In this document: piece after piece, positions 20,826 to 31,300 of the stretch
How positions within the stretch are numbered: position 1 is the first letter of the stretch
Layout of the letters: every line of letters begins with the position of its first letter
Origin: a virus
Virus record (IMG/VR): IMGVR_UViG_3300009285_003700
Span: 1-47,238 of that record
Length of the DNA stretch: 47,238 bases
Direction: 5' to 3' (one strand)
Made by a program: the position numbers and the translations under genes
Notes under the pieces: generated by a model
Told to the model about the DNA's origin: nothing
The model's database searches: none
The model's input: only the letters and a program-made list of their open reading frames with translations

Positions 20826-22538
20826 TTAACTTATCCCAAATTCGCGAGCTAGGCTCTTGCCGCCAAGATACTCTTCGACTTTGCGAAGTAACGCCTGCAA
20901 GTCTATGTCATTGCGCACAGTAACATTAAAAGTGACATTCTGCGTGCCGATGGTCTTATCTCTATGTGTGGGCAATACTGTTTCTCCACCATGCGCCACT
21001 ATTAACTGTGGTGAACCGATTGGTCCAGCAACTATTCCTCCACTATCGTGTTGTGGTAACATATCGGCTGGAAACATCATGCCTTCTCCACCATAAATAC
21101 TTTTTCCTTTTTTATCTATGCCACCTAATTTATCTAATATCTCACTTGATTTTTCCCAGACAGACCATAAAGTATTAAAACCTTCTGTTAAACCTCGTAC
21201 ACCACCCATTAAAACATCAATGAATTTAATTAATACTTTAATAGCTGGTACTACAACACCAAGAATAGTAGATGAAAATGTTAAAAATGCTGGTACATAT
21301 TGAATAATTGTATCTAGTAAAGGTAATACACCATTTTTCCATAAATCAAGGAACTGAATTTTTAGTGCTTCTACACGTAATTTATTATCTTCTATCCAAT
21401 TGATAATAGTGTCTTTCAGGGCGATGACTTTCGGCCCAAGTTCTTCAGATAAAAACTTACCAACAGTAATCGACATATTGCCAAACACGGCCTTGATTTT
21501 ATCAATCAGGGGGATGTTGGACGCAAGTATTTCCACTAATGTTTTGCCTTTACCAGAGACATCCTCAAACCATCCAGCCGTTTCCTCCATTTCCTCGTTA
21601 GTTAATGATAGGGCAGTAGCAAATTTAGGGGCTGCTTCACGTCCTAAAGTATCCATTAAAAATGCTAATCCCTTACCTTCGATACCACCGGCTTTTTCAA
21701 AACCAACCCGCAAGACTTCCAAAAATGGCACAGTGCCTAGCTTGAGAGCATCGCTCAAATCATCAGCTCCAAAGCCAACTTTTTCTAATGCTTTAAATGC
21801 TTTTTCACCTGGCGACTGGATGGCCGTCATGGCGGAGTTAAAGGCCGCCCAGGTCAAATCTAAATCTATACCAGAGCGCCGCATAACAGAGAACAGGGTA
21901 ATTAATTCATCAAAACTAACCCCAGCCGCCCTCGCCGAACCAGCCGACTGCTGCAATGCCCTGGATAGCGCATCGGTCTGGTCATCTACATTGGCCGCGA
22001 ATACGGCCATGCGGTCCATTAATGCTGACGTAGTGCCTAAATCATCCTTAAAAACTGTCAAGGCTAGTGATGATAAATCAATCGCTTCCCTCATAGTTCC
22101 CATCTTAGCTACAAGTTTTAAACCAACAATGTCTTCCAGTTCTGCAGCCGCAGTTTTAGCGTCAATCTCACCGCCGACTAGTGCTCCCATAGCATCGGCC
22201 AGCTCCAAGGTCGGCACCAACCCCTTCTTTCCCACAGCCAGCACCGCATCCTCCAGCATCTTTGTTTCTTCGGCCGTGGCGTTAGCAAAAGCCCCAGCAC
22301 GTTGTATGCTCTCATTGAATTTTCCAAAATCACTGACCGCCTTAACCCCAGCAGCCGCCGCTAGTCCGGTGACTACAGCCGTGGCTTTAAGGGCGGTAGC
22401 GCCGAAATTCATCAAAGTTTTTCCTACTCCGCCAATAGTGCCACCAAACCTTGACAATCCGCTTTCAGCGTCGTCAAAACCACGGCTATCATGCGACGTT
22501 TTGACCAAAACACTTAAAACTTGTTCTCCTAGTGCCAT
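20826..22538 (-). CDS. Tail tape measure protein
   Basis: A 570-residue protein. The N-terminal part has an Ala/Gly-rich hydrophobic stretch (ALKATAVVTGLAAAAGVKAV). The central part carries the tape-measure domain pattern (AMGALVGGEIDAKTAAAELE, LQQSAGSARAAGVSFDELI, FLMDTLGREAAPKF). A hydrophobic patch follows (about 410-445) and a C-terminal GGIVAGPIG...HGGETVLP motif. It sets tail length during assembly. By the rule of about 0.15 nm per residue the tail would be near 85 nm, short for a siphovirus (inference). Confidence 0.92.
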   Translation of the reverse strand: MALGEQVLSVLVKTSHDSRGFDDAESGLSRFGGTIGGVGKTLMNFGATALKATAVVTGLAAAAGVKAVSDFGKFNESIQRAGAFANATAEETKMLEDAVLAVGKKGLVPTLELADAMGALVGGEIDAKTAAAELEDIVGLKLVAKMGTMREAIDLSSLALTVFKDDLGTTSALMDRMAVFAANVDDQTDALSRALQQSAGSARAAGVSFDELITLFSVMRRSGIDLDLTWAAFNSAMTAIQSPGEKAFKALEKVGFGADDLSDALKLGTVPFLEVLRVGFEKAGGIEGKGLAFLMDTLGREAAPKFATALSLTNEEMEETAGWFEDVSGKGKTLVEILASNIPLIDKIKAVFGNMSITVGKFLSEELGPKVIALKDTIINWIEDNKLRVEALKIQFLDLWKNGVLPLLDTIIQYVPAFLTFSSTILGVVVPAIKVLIKFIDVLMGGVRGLTEGFNTLWSVWEKSSEILDKLGGIDKKGKSIYGGEGMMFPADMLPQHDSGGIVAGPIGSPQLIVAHGGETVLPTHRDKTIGTQNVTFNVTVRNDIDLQALLRKVEEYLGGKSLAREFGIS

Positions 22539-22539
22539 A

Positions 22540-22765
22540 TTAACGGTCTTTATTTACCTTATTCTTGAATGTTACCATACTTTGCTCGATTGATAACATC
22601 TCCAGGTCTTGCCAGAACACATCAGCAGGCATATCCATAACCTGCTGCCAAGATATACCAAATATCCGCCGGTATTGCATCACCTGGTATTCTAGCGGCA
22701 CATTAGGTTTGTGACCGCTACTATCAAAGGCATCCGATAATGCCAGGATTAACTGCTTTTTTTTT
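22540..22765 (-). CDS. Tail assembly chaperone, frameshifted (T-like) part
   Basis: The -1 frame is open from the A9 run (complement of 22757-22765) to a TAA at 22542-22540. It encodes KKKQLILALSDAFDSSGHKP, then VMQYRRIFGISWQQVMDMP and ends FKNKVNKDR. It has no own start and is expected only as a fusion with the upstream chaperone through slippage on GA-A-AAA-AAA. This is the classic G/GT arrangement just before the tape measure gene. The fusion would be about 178 residues. Confidence 0.82.
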
Positions 22766-23075
22766 CTGCTATTATCTCCCTAGATTGATGAATCAAATTA
22801 ATTATTTTTATAGCGTCCGTGTCTGATAAATTCTCATCAACCGTCTTAACGTTGATAGGGATAGGCTTTTTATTCTCATCAACTAAATCCCATTCAATAA
22901 TTAAGCCAGCTAATAAATAAATACCGGACATATATTGAGCTTTGTCTGGATAATTCTTTTTGGCATCAATCGCGGCATCATATTGCACGCTTAATGGCAT
23001 TTGCGGTTTTAACTTTGCCCACCCTCCGTTAGAGAGGGTTATTTTCTTTTCTTTGGTCTGTACTACTGTCGCCAT
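22749..23075 (-). CDS. Tail assembly chaperone (G-like)
   Basis: A 108-residue protein encoded directly before the tape measure region, the fixed position of tail assembly chaperones. It begins MATVVQTKEKKITLSNGGWA and ends AEKKSS. Its last codons include a run of nine A, where a -1 shift leads into the T-like extension. It coats the tape measure protein during tail assembly and does not enter the virion. Its start overlaps the end of the major tail gene by one base. Confidence 0.82.
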   Translation of the reverse strand: MATVVQTKEKKITLSNGGWAKLKPQMPLSVQYDAAIDAKKNYPDKAQYMSGIYLLAGLIIEWDLVDENKKPIPINVKTVDENLSDTDAIKIINLIHQSREIIAEKKSS

Positions 23076-24331
23076 TATGTCGGGCTTACGCTAGGCGATT
23101 TGGATGGGCTTGTTGACGGGCTAACCGAGGCGGAGATTGGCATGTCGACTCCACTAATCACTTTCACGTCAAACATCTGGTTATCTGTTGTATCATAGTG
23201 GGCGCGGTGGTTGAATTCCTGGTATATCAGGCCGCTTATCTCCAATGGATCGTCAAACGACTCTTTCCGTATATCATTGAGGGTTATCCGCAATTCGTGC
23301 GTATCGTCGTTAGCATAATGCCGGATAACCAACGCCCGCTTAGCGATGGACAGATAGTGGTTCCACTCTTCTGCTGTATCAAAATACCGCTTGATTGAAA
23401 CTGTCACGTCACCCTGTCCTCGCGGCATTATTACCGGGTCTAGCGAGCCGCTTCTGTTAGCGCCGTCTTCCGGCGTGATGGCATGGCTGATATTCCAAAC
23501 TCCACTGCCTTGCTCGATGCCGGTGTGAGTGGCGGATAGGGCTGCTGTAGCCGTTGCCCCAAAGCAATACTCGGACCGTCCAAACGTGAATGGATTACTT
23601 AAATCAGTGTCGTCATAATCAGCATCAGATGGCTCTCTTGACCGTAGCGAAATTGTATCGGCTGCCGCTCCACTCGTCACGTTGGTGCCAGTAGTGATGG
23701 TAGTAGCGCTAACTACAGAAACCACTTCAAAATCAATAGTCGTGCCAGCCGCTTTATATAACCTCATGTAATCACCAGCTACCAAACCGGTGGTTGGAGA
23801 GGCGTCATAATCAGTTTTCAGGGTAATAGTGTATGTACCAGAGCCGGTGGGCGTACCGTTCAGTTCCATTGTGGATACTTGCTTACGCGCAGCTACATCA
23901 ACAACCAACTTCATTATATTTTCCTGGAAATCAATGCCAATATTTTTGGCTTCCACTCCAATAAAACGCTTAACGATCTGTCCTTTCAAAAAGTCAATCG
24001 TGTAGGAATGGACTGTGTCACCCAGCGTATAGGGATTGGTATATGGATCAGCCCCGGTTGTATTGCCCTTTTGCAATAGCATGTCAAAAAAATATCCAAC
24101 TGTTCCAGGTGTCGCCAAGCACTCAATTTTTCCGGTATGCTTGCGTAACCCCATGAATGACTTCCACCTAGCCGCCTTGTTGCCAAATATAAATGCAGGG
24201 CTGTTCATATTAATCTGCGTGCGGACCGTTTCAGCCATTAACGGCAAATAGACCGTCGGGATGACAGCCGTTCCCTTAGTGGCTTCCACTATTAACGCCA
24301 TGTACCCTTTATCCGATAATCTTTCAGCCAT
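23075..24331 (-). CDS. Major tail (tube) protein with SPS tail
   Basis: A 418-residue protein. The pattern MAERLSDKGYMALIVEATKG, VYLPLMAETV, GKIECLATPGTVGYFFDMLL and the repeated beta elements (LEISGLIYQEFNHRAHY) fit siphovirus tube proteins. A middle segment (about 160-230) looks like an added beta domain with Gly/Thr-rich strands. The last 20 residues are SASVSPSTSPSKSPSVSPT, a short version of the long repeats in other structural proteins. Present in many copies per tail, it would display this peptide all along the tube. Confidence 0.78.
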   Translation of the reverse strand: MAERLSDKGYMALIVEATKGTAVIPTVYLPLMAETVRTQINMNSPAFIFGNKAARWKSFMGLRKHTGKIECLATPGTVGYFFDMLLQKGNTTGADPYTNPYTLGDTVHSYTIDFLKGQIVKRFIGVEAKNIGIDFQENIMKLVVDVAARKQVSTMELNGTPTGSGTYTITLKTDYDASPTTGLVAGDYMRLYKAAGTTIDFEVVSVVSATTITTGTNVTSGAAADTISLRSREPSDADYDDTDLSNPFTFGRSEYCFGATATAALSATHTGIEQGSGVWNISHAITPEDGANRSGSLDPVIMPRGQGDVTVSIKRYFDTAEEWNHYLSIAKRALVIRHYANDDTHELRITLNDIRKESFDDPLEISGLIYQEFNHRAHYDTTDNQMFDVKVISGVDMPISASVSPSTSPSKSPSVSPT

Positions 24332-24377
24332 AGTTTTATGTTATTTTACTCTTAGTGGCTTTATAGTGTCAACCATA

Positions 24378-24884
24378 TCAGCTTCTGGTTACCGTAGCTA
24401 GCACATCTATCTGCATGCGGATATGGGCTTCGGCTGTCAATCCTTCTGCATTAAACCCCCTAGCTGTTCCCTCTGGATATGCTGTACTAAACACTACCTG
24501 GCCATGCGTTTTTTCTCCCATACTATAATTCTTGCGTAAAATTCCCACGACCGTAGTATCAGCAATGCGATTAGTACTAAAATCCCGGCCGGCAGCATAT
24601 TGCCGTAATGTACGCTCAATAGTGACCTCGTTAGCAGACTTATTGAACTCATTCCGCTTGCTGGCCACCAACTTTATCAGCACGGTGTGGCGCTCTAAAT
24701 CCTGCGCAGTGCTAATGCTGGTAGTATCAGTATTTTCCAGTTTGACTGTTACGCATGGCATGGACGAGAGGCCAATCAGTTCCGGATCGCCATTATAAAA
24801 TTCTTTGAAAAAAGCATCGCCGAGGTTGTCGCGCAACAGTTCTACAATTATGTCCACTATGTCATTTTTGAACTCCTGTGACAT
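24378..24884 (-). CDS. Tail terminator-like protein
   Basis: A 168-residue protein between the connector genes and the major tail protein, the usual place for the tail terminator. It begins MSQEFKNDIVDIIVELLRDN, has a beta-sheet region with VTVKLENTDTTSIST and ERHTVLIKLVASKR, and ends with a strand (AHIRMQIDVLATV). This mixed alpha/beta shape fits the family that caps the tail tube and joins it to the head. Call based on position and shape. Confidence 0.6.
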   Translation of the reverse strand: MSQEFKNDIVDIIVELLRDNLGDAFFKEFYNGDPELIGLSSMPCVTVKLENTDTTSISTAQDLERHTVLIKLVASKRNEFNKSANEVTIERTLRQYAAGRDFSTNRIADTTVVGILRKNYSMGEKTHGQVVFSTAYPEGTARGFNAEGLTAEAHIRMQIDVLATVTRS

Positions 24885-24885
24885 A

Positions 24886-25341
24886 TCACCTCCATGCCTT
24901 CGCTAAGCGCTTTTTAAGTCCTCCTTCAAAAATGTCTACTATCTTCTCTTTGCGCGCATAGTCTAGTTTGATCATGCGCCTAGCCGGTATCGTCCTTGTG
25001 CCTAGTTGATGGTACTTAAAATAATCCACCATATTGCCCACTTCCACTTGATTTTTACCTAGTTTGGAGTAAAAAGAGTCGCGCATCGTGCCGGTGAATT
25101 CCAACGGCCCCTTACCAGGCGCTTTTTTCTGCTTATATTGCCGGTATTTAAGGTTTAGCGGAGCCCATTCTGCATTGATCACCTGTCCGCGCGTATCGAA
25201 AACATCACGAGTATAAAAATCTTTCAAGTAACCGCCTACGTCTTTTAATTCCGCCCTCATATCGCTGACATCAACGCCTGCTTGCTTTAATCGCCGCATC
25301 AGTTCTGGTTTACCCTTAACTTCCACAGTTATATTCATCAT
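24886..25341 (-). CDS. Virion morphogenesis (Mu gpG/HK97 gp10-like) protein
   Basis: A 151-residue protein. The start at 25341 (MMNITVEVKGKPEL) directly follows the stop of the upstream gene; a longer frame from 25416 would overlap that gene by 74 bases. It shows EWAPLNLKYRQYKQKK, LEFTGTMRDSFYSKLG and the signature YFKYHQLGTRTIPARRMI (H-x-x-G...P-A-R), as in the phage virion morphogenesis/gp10 families. These act at the head-tail joint or in tail completion. Confidence 0.78.
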   Translation of the reverse strand: MMNITVEVKGKPELMRRLKQAGVDVSDMRAELKDVGGYLKDFYTRDVFDTRGQVINAEWAPLNLKYRQYKQKKAPGKGPLEFTGTMRDSFYSKLGKNQVEVGNMVDYFKYHQLGTRTIPARRMIKLDYARKEKIVDIFEGGLKKRLAKAWR

Positions 25342-25342
25342 A

Positions 25343-26299
25343 TCACCATATTTGTTTGGCCGTGAAACTGCGCGGGCCCCCGGCGTCATCCTCGTCCTCA
25401 TCCTCCGTGGTATCATCAGGCCAGCCTTTTACGGTGTCATTCTTGTTTTCCTCCTCTTCAGTATGAACATCCGTCAAAGTGATTTTACCTTGCTGGATTT
25501 TATCCAATCGTGCCATTATCCTATCCTCTTTTACTTCGCCATCCTTGCTAGTTCCTTGCGCCGCTAAACCGTACTCTTCTTGTAATAAATAGGCAGCCGC
25601 TAATTGCCTGGTAATCCTCACTAGCGACTTGGGCACCGGATCGCTTATCGGCAGTACATATCCGGCCGACAGCACCGCCCCCTTGACGATGTTTTCCGCA
25701 TCGTCCCTCGCCTCTGCGATCATAGCGTCCGTAATATTGGGATTATCAACGAAACCGGCCGTCTGGCGTACCTGCTCAACCGTCACGTAATTACCAAAAC
25801 CACCTCCGCGCACTGCTTCCGAGTCGGCCAGGGCCGTTTCAACCTCCTGTAAAGAGTGGTAAAACGTCTGCTTATACCAATAATCAGATCCACCAGTAGC
25901 ATCTTTATATTCTGTATAATGCTGATCAACTTCAATAGTAACTGTAGTCAGTAAAGAAAATGAAGCATCAGCCGGTTTAGTACCATCTACATTAGCTGCT
26001 CGATATATTTTAATCTGATCGCCGCGTAATGATGCTACTTTAGTATATTTTTTGTGCGCAAAACTCAACGCCGCAACCGTAATGGTTGAGCCAGAGATGG
26101 TGTCTATCGTCCTTTTTTCACACGCTTCATGCCCTGGTGGACCAATAACGAGTATATCCTCATCAGTATCAGTATCAACTAATCCACTAGCATTCTTAAC
26201 TGTAAATGTAGTAGCTGCAGCAGCAACGTCCGCCGATAATTCAGTCTTTTCCTTTAGATTTAATTCCGGGAAGTTATCCAGTTTTAATAGGTCTGCCAT
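25343..26299 (-). CDS. Head-tail connector with extra N-terminal beta domain
   Basis: A 318-residue protein. The C-terminal region (about 165-255: NYVTVEQVRQTAGF, ITDAMIAEARDDAENIVKGA, LVRITRQLAAAYLLQEEYG) is the gp6/gp36-like (DUF1320-type) adaptor that extends the portal. The N-terminal 160 residues form an unusual beta-rich domain (TTFTVKNASGLVDTDTDEDI, ILVIGPPGHEACEKR). The C-terminus is very acidic (EEEENKND, EDEDEDD). The extra domain could reach the virion surface. It sits between the repeat proteins and the tail completion genes. Confidence 0.7.
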   Translation of the reverse strand: MADLLKLDNFPELNLKEKTELSADVAAAATTFTVKNASGLVDTDTDEDILVIGPPGHEACEKRTIDTISGSTITVAALSFAHKKYTKVASLRGDQIKIYRAANVDGTKPADASFSLLTTVTIEVDQHYTEYKDATGGSDYWYKQTFYHSLQEVETALADSEAVRGGGFGNYVTVEQVRQTAGFVDNPNITDAMIAEARDDAENIVKGAVLSAGYVLPISDPVPKSLVRITRQLAAAYLLQEEYGLAAQGTSKDGEVKEDRIMARLDKIQQGKITLTDVHTEEEENKNDTVKGWPDDTTEDEDEDDAGGPRSFTAKQIW

Positions 26300-26300
26300 A

Positions 26301-28358
26301 CTATTTCAGGATAGTCTCTTTTTGCGAGCCAGACAACACGGTCGTGTTTTTTTGAAAACCCAAAGTTACAGCAGAGCGTCTGACCTTTAATGTCGTCCCT
26401 ATCCTGAACCCGCGCATGACCGTTACTGGCGCAAGCGAAGGTGACGCTGATGGGGATAATGATGGGCTTAGTGATGGGCTGGCACTAGGACTCAAGCTAG
26501 GTGAAAAGCTAGAACTGATGGATACTGACGGTGACTGGGAAGGTGAGATACTAGGCGATTTGCTAGAAGACTTAGATGGACTCCGCGATATAGATAAACT
26601 TGGAGAGTGGCTGGGCGACTTGCTAAGTGAGAGTGAGGGTGAAAATGATGGCGACTTAGAGGGCGACTTGCTGCCTGATGCTGATGGACTGAATGATATA
26701 GAGGGTGATTGCGAGGGGCTTTTACTGGGTGATAGGCTGGGACTTTTGCTGGGAGACAATGAAGGAGATAAAGATGGACTATAAGAGGTAGAGAATGACA
26801 GCGACGGGCTCTTTGATGGCGACTTGCTGGGACTTTTAGAAGCTGATAAACTGGGTGACTTGGACGGCGATAGTGATGGACTCAAACTTGGCGATAGTGA
26901 TAGTGACTTGGAAGGCGACTTAGACGGTGAGATAGAAATGCTGGGACTCACACTTAGGCTTAAACTTGGCGATAGCGACGGCGACCGGCTAGGCGACTTG
27001 GATGGGCTCAAAGAAACCGACGGCGACTGGGATGGACTGATTGAAGGTGACCGGCTGGGCGACTTAGAGCGGCTTAGTGATGGGGATAATGACGAACTCT
27101 TGCTTGGAGACTTGCTCGGCGATTTGGATGGGCTTAGCGATGGCGACTTGGACGGACTGATGCTAATAGATGGGCTCACCGATAGGCTAAGAGAAGGAGA
27201 TTTACTGGGGGACAGCGAAGGGCTTTTTGAAGGCGACTTAGACGGACTTTTCGATGGACTGACGCTAAGCGACTTAGAAGGACTCTTGGATGGCGATAAT
27301 GAAGGACTTTTACTAGGAGAAAATGACGGTCCCGTGCCGTCAGCCACCGAAAACCAATCAACGCACAGGGATAATGTGTCAGGCGGGCTAGGAGATACTG
27401 AAGGGCTAATCGAGGGGCTTAGGGACGGGCTCAATGAGATACTAGGTGACTGAGACGAGCTTTTTGAAGGCGATAGTGAAGGCGATTTACTCGGACTTTT
27501 ACTGGGTGAAAGGCTAGGGCTCTTAGATAGCGACTTTGACGGAGATTTTGAAGGAGATTTGGAGGGAGATTTCGACGGACTTTTGGACGGCGATTTGGAT
27601 GGGCTAATGCTAACCGAAGGGCTAACTGACGGGCTAAGAGAGGGGGACTTGCTAGGGGACTTGGATGGACTAAGCGACGGAGATTTGCTAGGGGACTTGG
27701 ATAAACTTTTAGATGGTGACTTGGAAGGCGATTTGCTTGGACTTTTGCTAGGGCTCTTGGACGGCGACTTGGATGGGCTCAAAGAAACCGATGGAGATTG
27801 AGACGGGGATTTGCTAGTGGATAGCGAGGGGCTTAATGATGCGCTAGGACTGAGCGGCGTGTACGTTATCTCCACCTCGACTCTGGTGATGCGAATATCA
27901 TCATCGCCGATGTTAGTTGACGCGGTTCTGTATCCGAACTCCCAATTTGCTTTCAGGTCAGCGCCATTGTCAGGCATTGAGTCACCGCTCCCGGGCGCAA
28001 ATATCTCCTCATAGTTAGTATAGTTGGCCGCCACCGGCGACTGAAGCGCTCCTAACTGTGACGTTGAACCGCTAAACATCACTGTCCTTACTTTGTCAAC
28101 TCCCTCCTCGCCCGCCGCCCCCAGCTTGGCCCTGATCCTCACTGTTATTTGGCTGATAGCATAATAATCGCCGATAGATGACCAATCAAAGTCAAAGAGG
28201 TCATTGCGCGTGGTAGTGCCGCCAGCCGGTGTCTTATTGTACGTCGTGTCATCGTCCGCGCTGACCTCATTGACGCACAGATAATTGCTGGCCGCGCCAA
28301 CAGCCGTGTGTTGAATTAAACTGCCATCGGCGCTGGGAAGTTTTGTTAATATGGCCAT
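26301..28358 (-). CDS. SPS-repeat virion surface protein
   Basis: A 685-residue protein. Residues 1-165 form a beta-sandwich-like domain (DFDWSSIGDYYAISQITVRI, IRITRVEVEITYTP) similar to small phage surface domains. About 169-643 consist of Ser-Pro-Ser-X repeats (X mostly Lys or Leu, also Val, Ile, Gln, Arg). The array is broken once by a short non-repeat segment (about 324-344, DTLSLCVDWFSVADGTG). The last 40 residues are basic (MRGFRIGTTLKVRRSAVTLG) and may anchor it to the particle. It lies between a repeat protein and the head-tail connector. The repeats should be extended and rich in possible O-linked sites. Confidence 0.65.
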   Translation of the reverse strand: MAILTKLPSADGSLIQHTAVGAASNYLCVNEVSADDDTTYNKTPAGGTTTRNDLFDFDWSSIGDYYAISQITVRIRAKLGAAGEEGVDKVRTVMFSGSTSQLGALQSPVAANYTNYEEIFAPGSGDSMPDNGADLKANWEFGYRTASTNIGDDDIRITRVEVEITYTPLSPSASLSPSLSTSKSPSQSPSVSLSPSKSPSKSPSKSPSKSPSKSPSKSLSKSPSKSPSLSPSKSPSKSPSLSPSVSPSVSISPSKSPSKSPSKSPSKSPSKSPSKSLSKSPSLSPSKSPSKSPSLSPSKSSSQSPSISLSPSLSPSISPSVSPSPPDTLSLCVDWFSVADGTGPSFSPSKSPSLSPSKSPSKSLSVSPSKSPSKSPSKSPSLSPSKSPSLSLSVSPSISISPSKSPSLSPSKSPSKSPSKSSSLSPSLSRSKSPSRSPSISPSQSPSVSLSPSKSPSRSPSLSPSLSLSVSPSISISPSKSPSKSLSLSPSLSPSLSPSKSPSLSASKSPSKSPSKSPSLSFSTSYSPSLSPSLSPSKSPSLSPSKSPSQSPSISFSPSASGSKSPSKSPSFSPSLSLSKSPSHSPSLSISRSPSKSSSKSPSISPSQSPSVSISSSFSPSLSPSASPSLSPSLSPSASPSLAPVTVMRGFRIGTTLKVRRSAVTLGFQKNTTVLSGSQKETILK

Positions 28359-28359
28359 A

Positions 28360-31300
28360 CTACACGGCTAACTGATAAACCCGGCAACTGATTACGTTAC
28401 TACCGTCAATATAATTGGTAACATCCGGAACGTTGGCCTGCAGGATAAAATCAACGCCGGCTGCTGCACTGCCGTTGCTGTTAATCGTTTCCCAAGTAGC
28501 TGTGTTGCGGTTGTATATTTGCAGGTAAACGATTGAGTATCCTGTGGCTGTATTAGTCTGCAATTCACAAGTGATTAATACTGCTGTGAAGTCGGTGTAA
28601 ACCTTAAACTGGTGGATCGCGTATTGGCCGGTGGCCGTCTGGCATACGCGCACGTCATTAGAAGTGGCAACATCTGTGATATTTTGGGCAGTATAATCTA
28701 TCTCCAAATCATTATCATTGGCTGGTAATACTACTTCATCGCCCCTAGTATAGTTGGTGAATCCGGGGCTAGGTGATGGAGAGGTTGAAGGTGATAGGCT
28801 TGGACTAAGGCTGGGTGATTTTGACGGTGATATAGATACTGATGGGCTTACGCTAGGGGAAAAGCTAGGCGATATAGATACTGATGGAGATTGGCTGGGT
28901 GATAACGATAGCGAAATTGACGGCGATTTGGACGGAGATAAACTCGGCGACTTACTTGGAGATTTTGACGGAGATTTACTTAGAGACTTAGATGGAGAAA
29001 GACTGGGGCTCAATGACACGCTAGGAGACTGTGATGGACTGATAGACGGACTCTTTGATGGGCTCTTACTGGGTGAGATTGATGGAGAGAGTGAAACAGA
29101 AGGAGATTGAGAAGGACTTATACTAGGCGATTTACTTAGACTCTTAGAAGGTGATTTTGATGGGCTGACTGATATTGAAGGGCTGACACTAGGTGAAAGC
29201 GATGGACTCTTGGATGGGGATTTAGACGGGCTTTTCGAGGGGGACTTGGAGATTGATGGCGATACCGAAGGGCTAAAGCTAAGCGATAACGACGGACTCT
29301 TACTTGGACTTTTGCTGGGTGATTTTGATGGGCTCTTGCTAGGACTTTTTGAGGGCGAGAGCGAGATTGATGGACTGACTGAGGGACTTTTTGATGGTGA
29401 TTTGCTCGGAGATAGACTTACGCTCGGAGAGACACTTGGGCTTTTCGATGGCGACTTACTAGGAGACTTACTAGGTGATTTGCTAGGCGAGATTGAGACG
29501 CTAGGACTGACGCTAGGACTTTTACTTGGAGAAAGCGACGGCGACTTTGATGGAGATTTGGAGGGGCTTAATGAAACACTTGGACTCACCGATGGGCTTT
29601 TCGAAGGGGACTTGGACGGCGACTTAGAGGGGCTTTTACTAGGGCTCTTGCTAAGTGATTTTGACGGACTCTTAGACGGGGACTTAGACGGACTTTTACT
29701 CGGACTAAGAGATACCGACGGTGACTGTGACGGACTTTTAGACGGAGAAAGGGAGGGACTAAGGGAAACTGACGGACTTACGCTAGGTGATTTAGATGGT
29801 GATTTGCTTGGAGACTTCGACGGGCTTTTTGAAGGCGACAAACTAACACTAGGCGAGACACTAGGAGACTTTGAAGGAGATTTACTGGGGGACTTCGATA
29901 GACTCTTGGAAGGGCTTAACGAGACTGATGGGCTGACTGACGGCGACTTGCTCGGGCTTTTGCTCGGGCTTTTAGACGGACTTAAAGACGGACTCCTTGA
30001 CGTTGATGGACTGGCGCTAGGCGATTTACTAGGTGACTTTGACGGGCTAAGACTAATACTTGGTGAAACGCTTGGGGACTTGGATGGTGACTTTGACGGC
30101 GACAATGACACGCTGGGACTAACAGAAGGACTAAGGCTCGGAGATTTCGACGGACTTTTGGACGGTGACTTGCTCGGACTAATTGAAACTGATGGTGAAA
30201 CGCTAGGGGATTTACTGGGTGACTTGGATGGACTTTTGCTGGGACTTTTCGAAGGAGACAGCGAAACACTAGGGCTCTGTGATGGGCTTAAACTAGGTGA
30301 TTTAGATGGTGATTTGCTAGGGCTCTTGGAAGGTGACAGCGATATTGAAGGAGATTGACTAAGCGATAAACTAGGGGATTTTGAAGGACTTTTTGATGGC
30401 GATTTACTTGGGCTTAGTGAAACTGATGGAGATTGAGACGGGGAAACAGAAGCAGATAAAGATGGACTTTTACTAGGGCTCTTGCTAAGTGATTTACTCG
30501 GTGATTTTGAAGGCGATTTAGAAGGTGACTTGCTTGGAGATTTTGAAAGCGAGAGTGACGGAGACTTTGATGGGCTTTTACTAAACGATTTAGATGGGGA
30601 AAGTGAAACTGATGGCGATTGGCTGGGTGATTTGCTGGGGCTTAAACTCGGTGATAGTGAAGGGCTAATACTCGGTGATGCGCTTTTTACTGTATCGTAA
30701 TAAGTGACAAAATACGCATCATAAGCGGCATTGGATCCCCAACCCGTGTCATAATATAAAACTGCTCCACCTGCATATATCGGGGTGGCATCCACATACA
30801 TCGTATAGTAGTTGCTCGTGTCCAATGGATCGCCATCGGCGGACAAGACTATGGCATATTGCGTCGTGGCGATCAGATATGCACCATCGGTAAAATCAAA
30901 AAACACGATAGCATCTGCATCTATTGAACTTGGTGGATAAACTGTGCTTGAAGTTGTTAATAATTTATCGGGTAATCCCCCTGAAAGACTGTAAATTTTG
31001 AGAACAACGCTATTAGTCGGTGAGCCAGTTTTACCCAATCGCATCTCAACCCCGCATATCTTCCCATTGAATCCTGCCGTAAATTGCTGTCCTACGTATG
31101 GCTGGCCGCTATGTCCGAATGGGTATAAATGCCCTGTTGTTTCCCTGTTAACTTGGTCTTCGGAGCAATTTGGTCCTGGTGAAGGTGATGGCGATATACT
31201 CGGGCTTACTGAAGGTGACTTGGAGGGGGATTTACTAAAGCTTTTGCTAGGGGATAGTGAGGGTGACAAGCTGGGGCTCTTACTGAGGCTAAGTGATGGT

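Noticed and set aside
21400-22593. A 397-residue rightward ORF opposite the tape measure gene
   Set aside because: Low-complexity Ser/Ala/Pro translation antisense to a well-supported gene; no start site or domain.
26416-30700. Long rightward ORFs opposite the SPS genes, rich in Gly, Leu and Asp
   Set aside because: They are the complement of the Ser-Pro-Ser-X codons. They have no start signals, no independent domains, and stop where the repeats stop.
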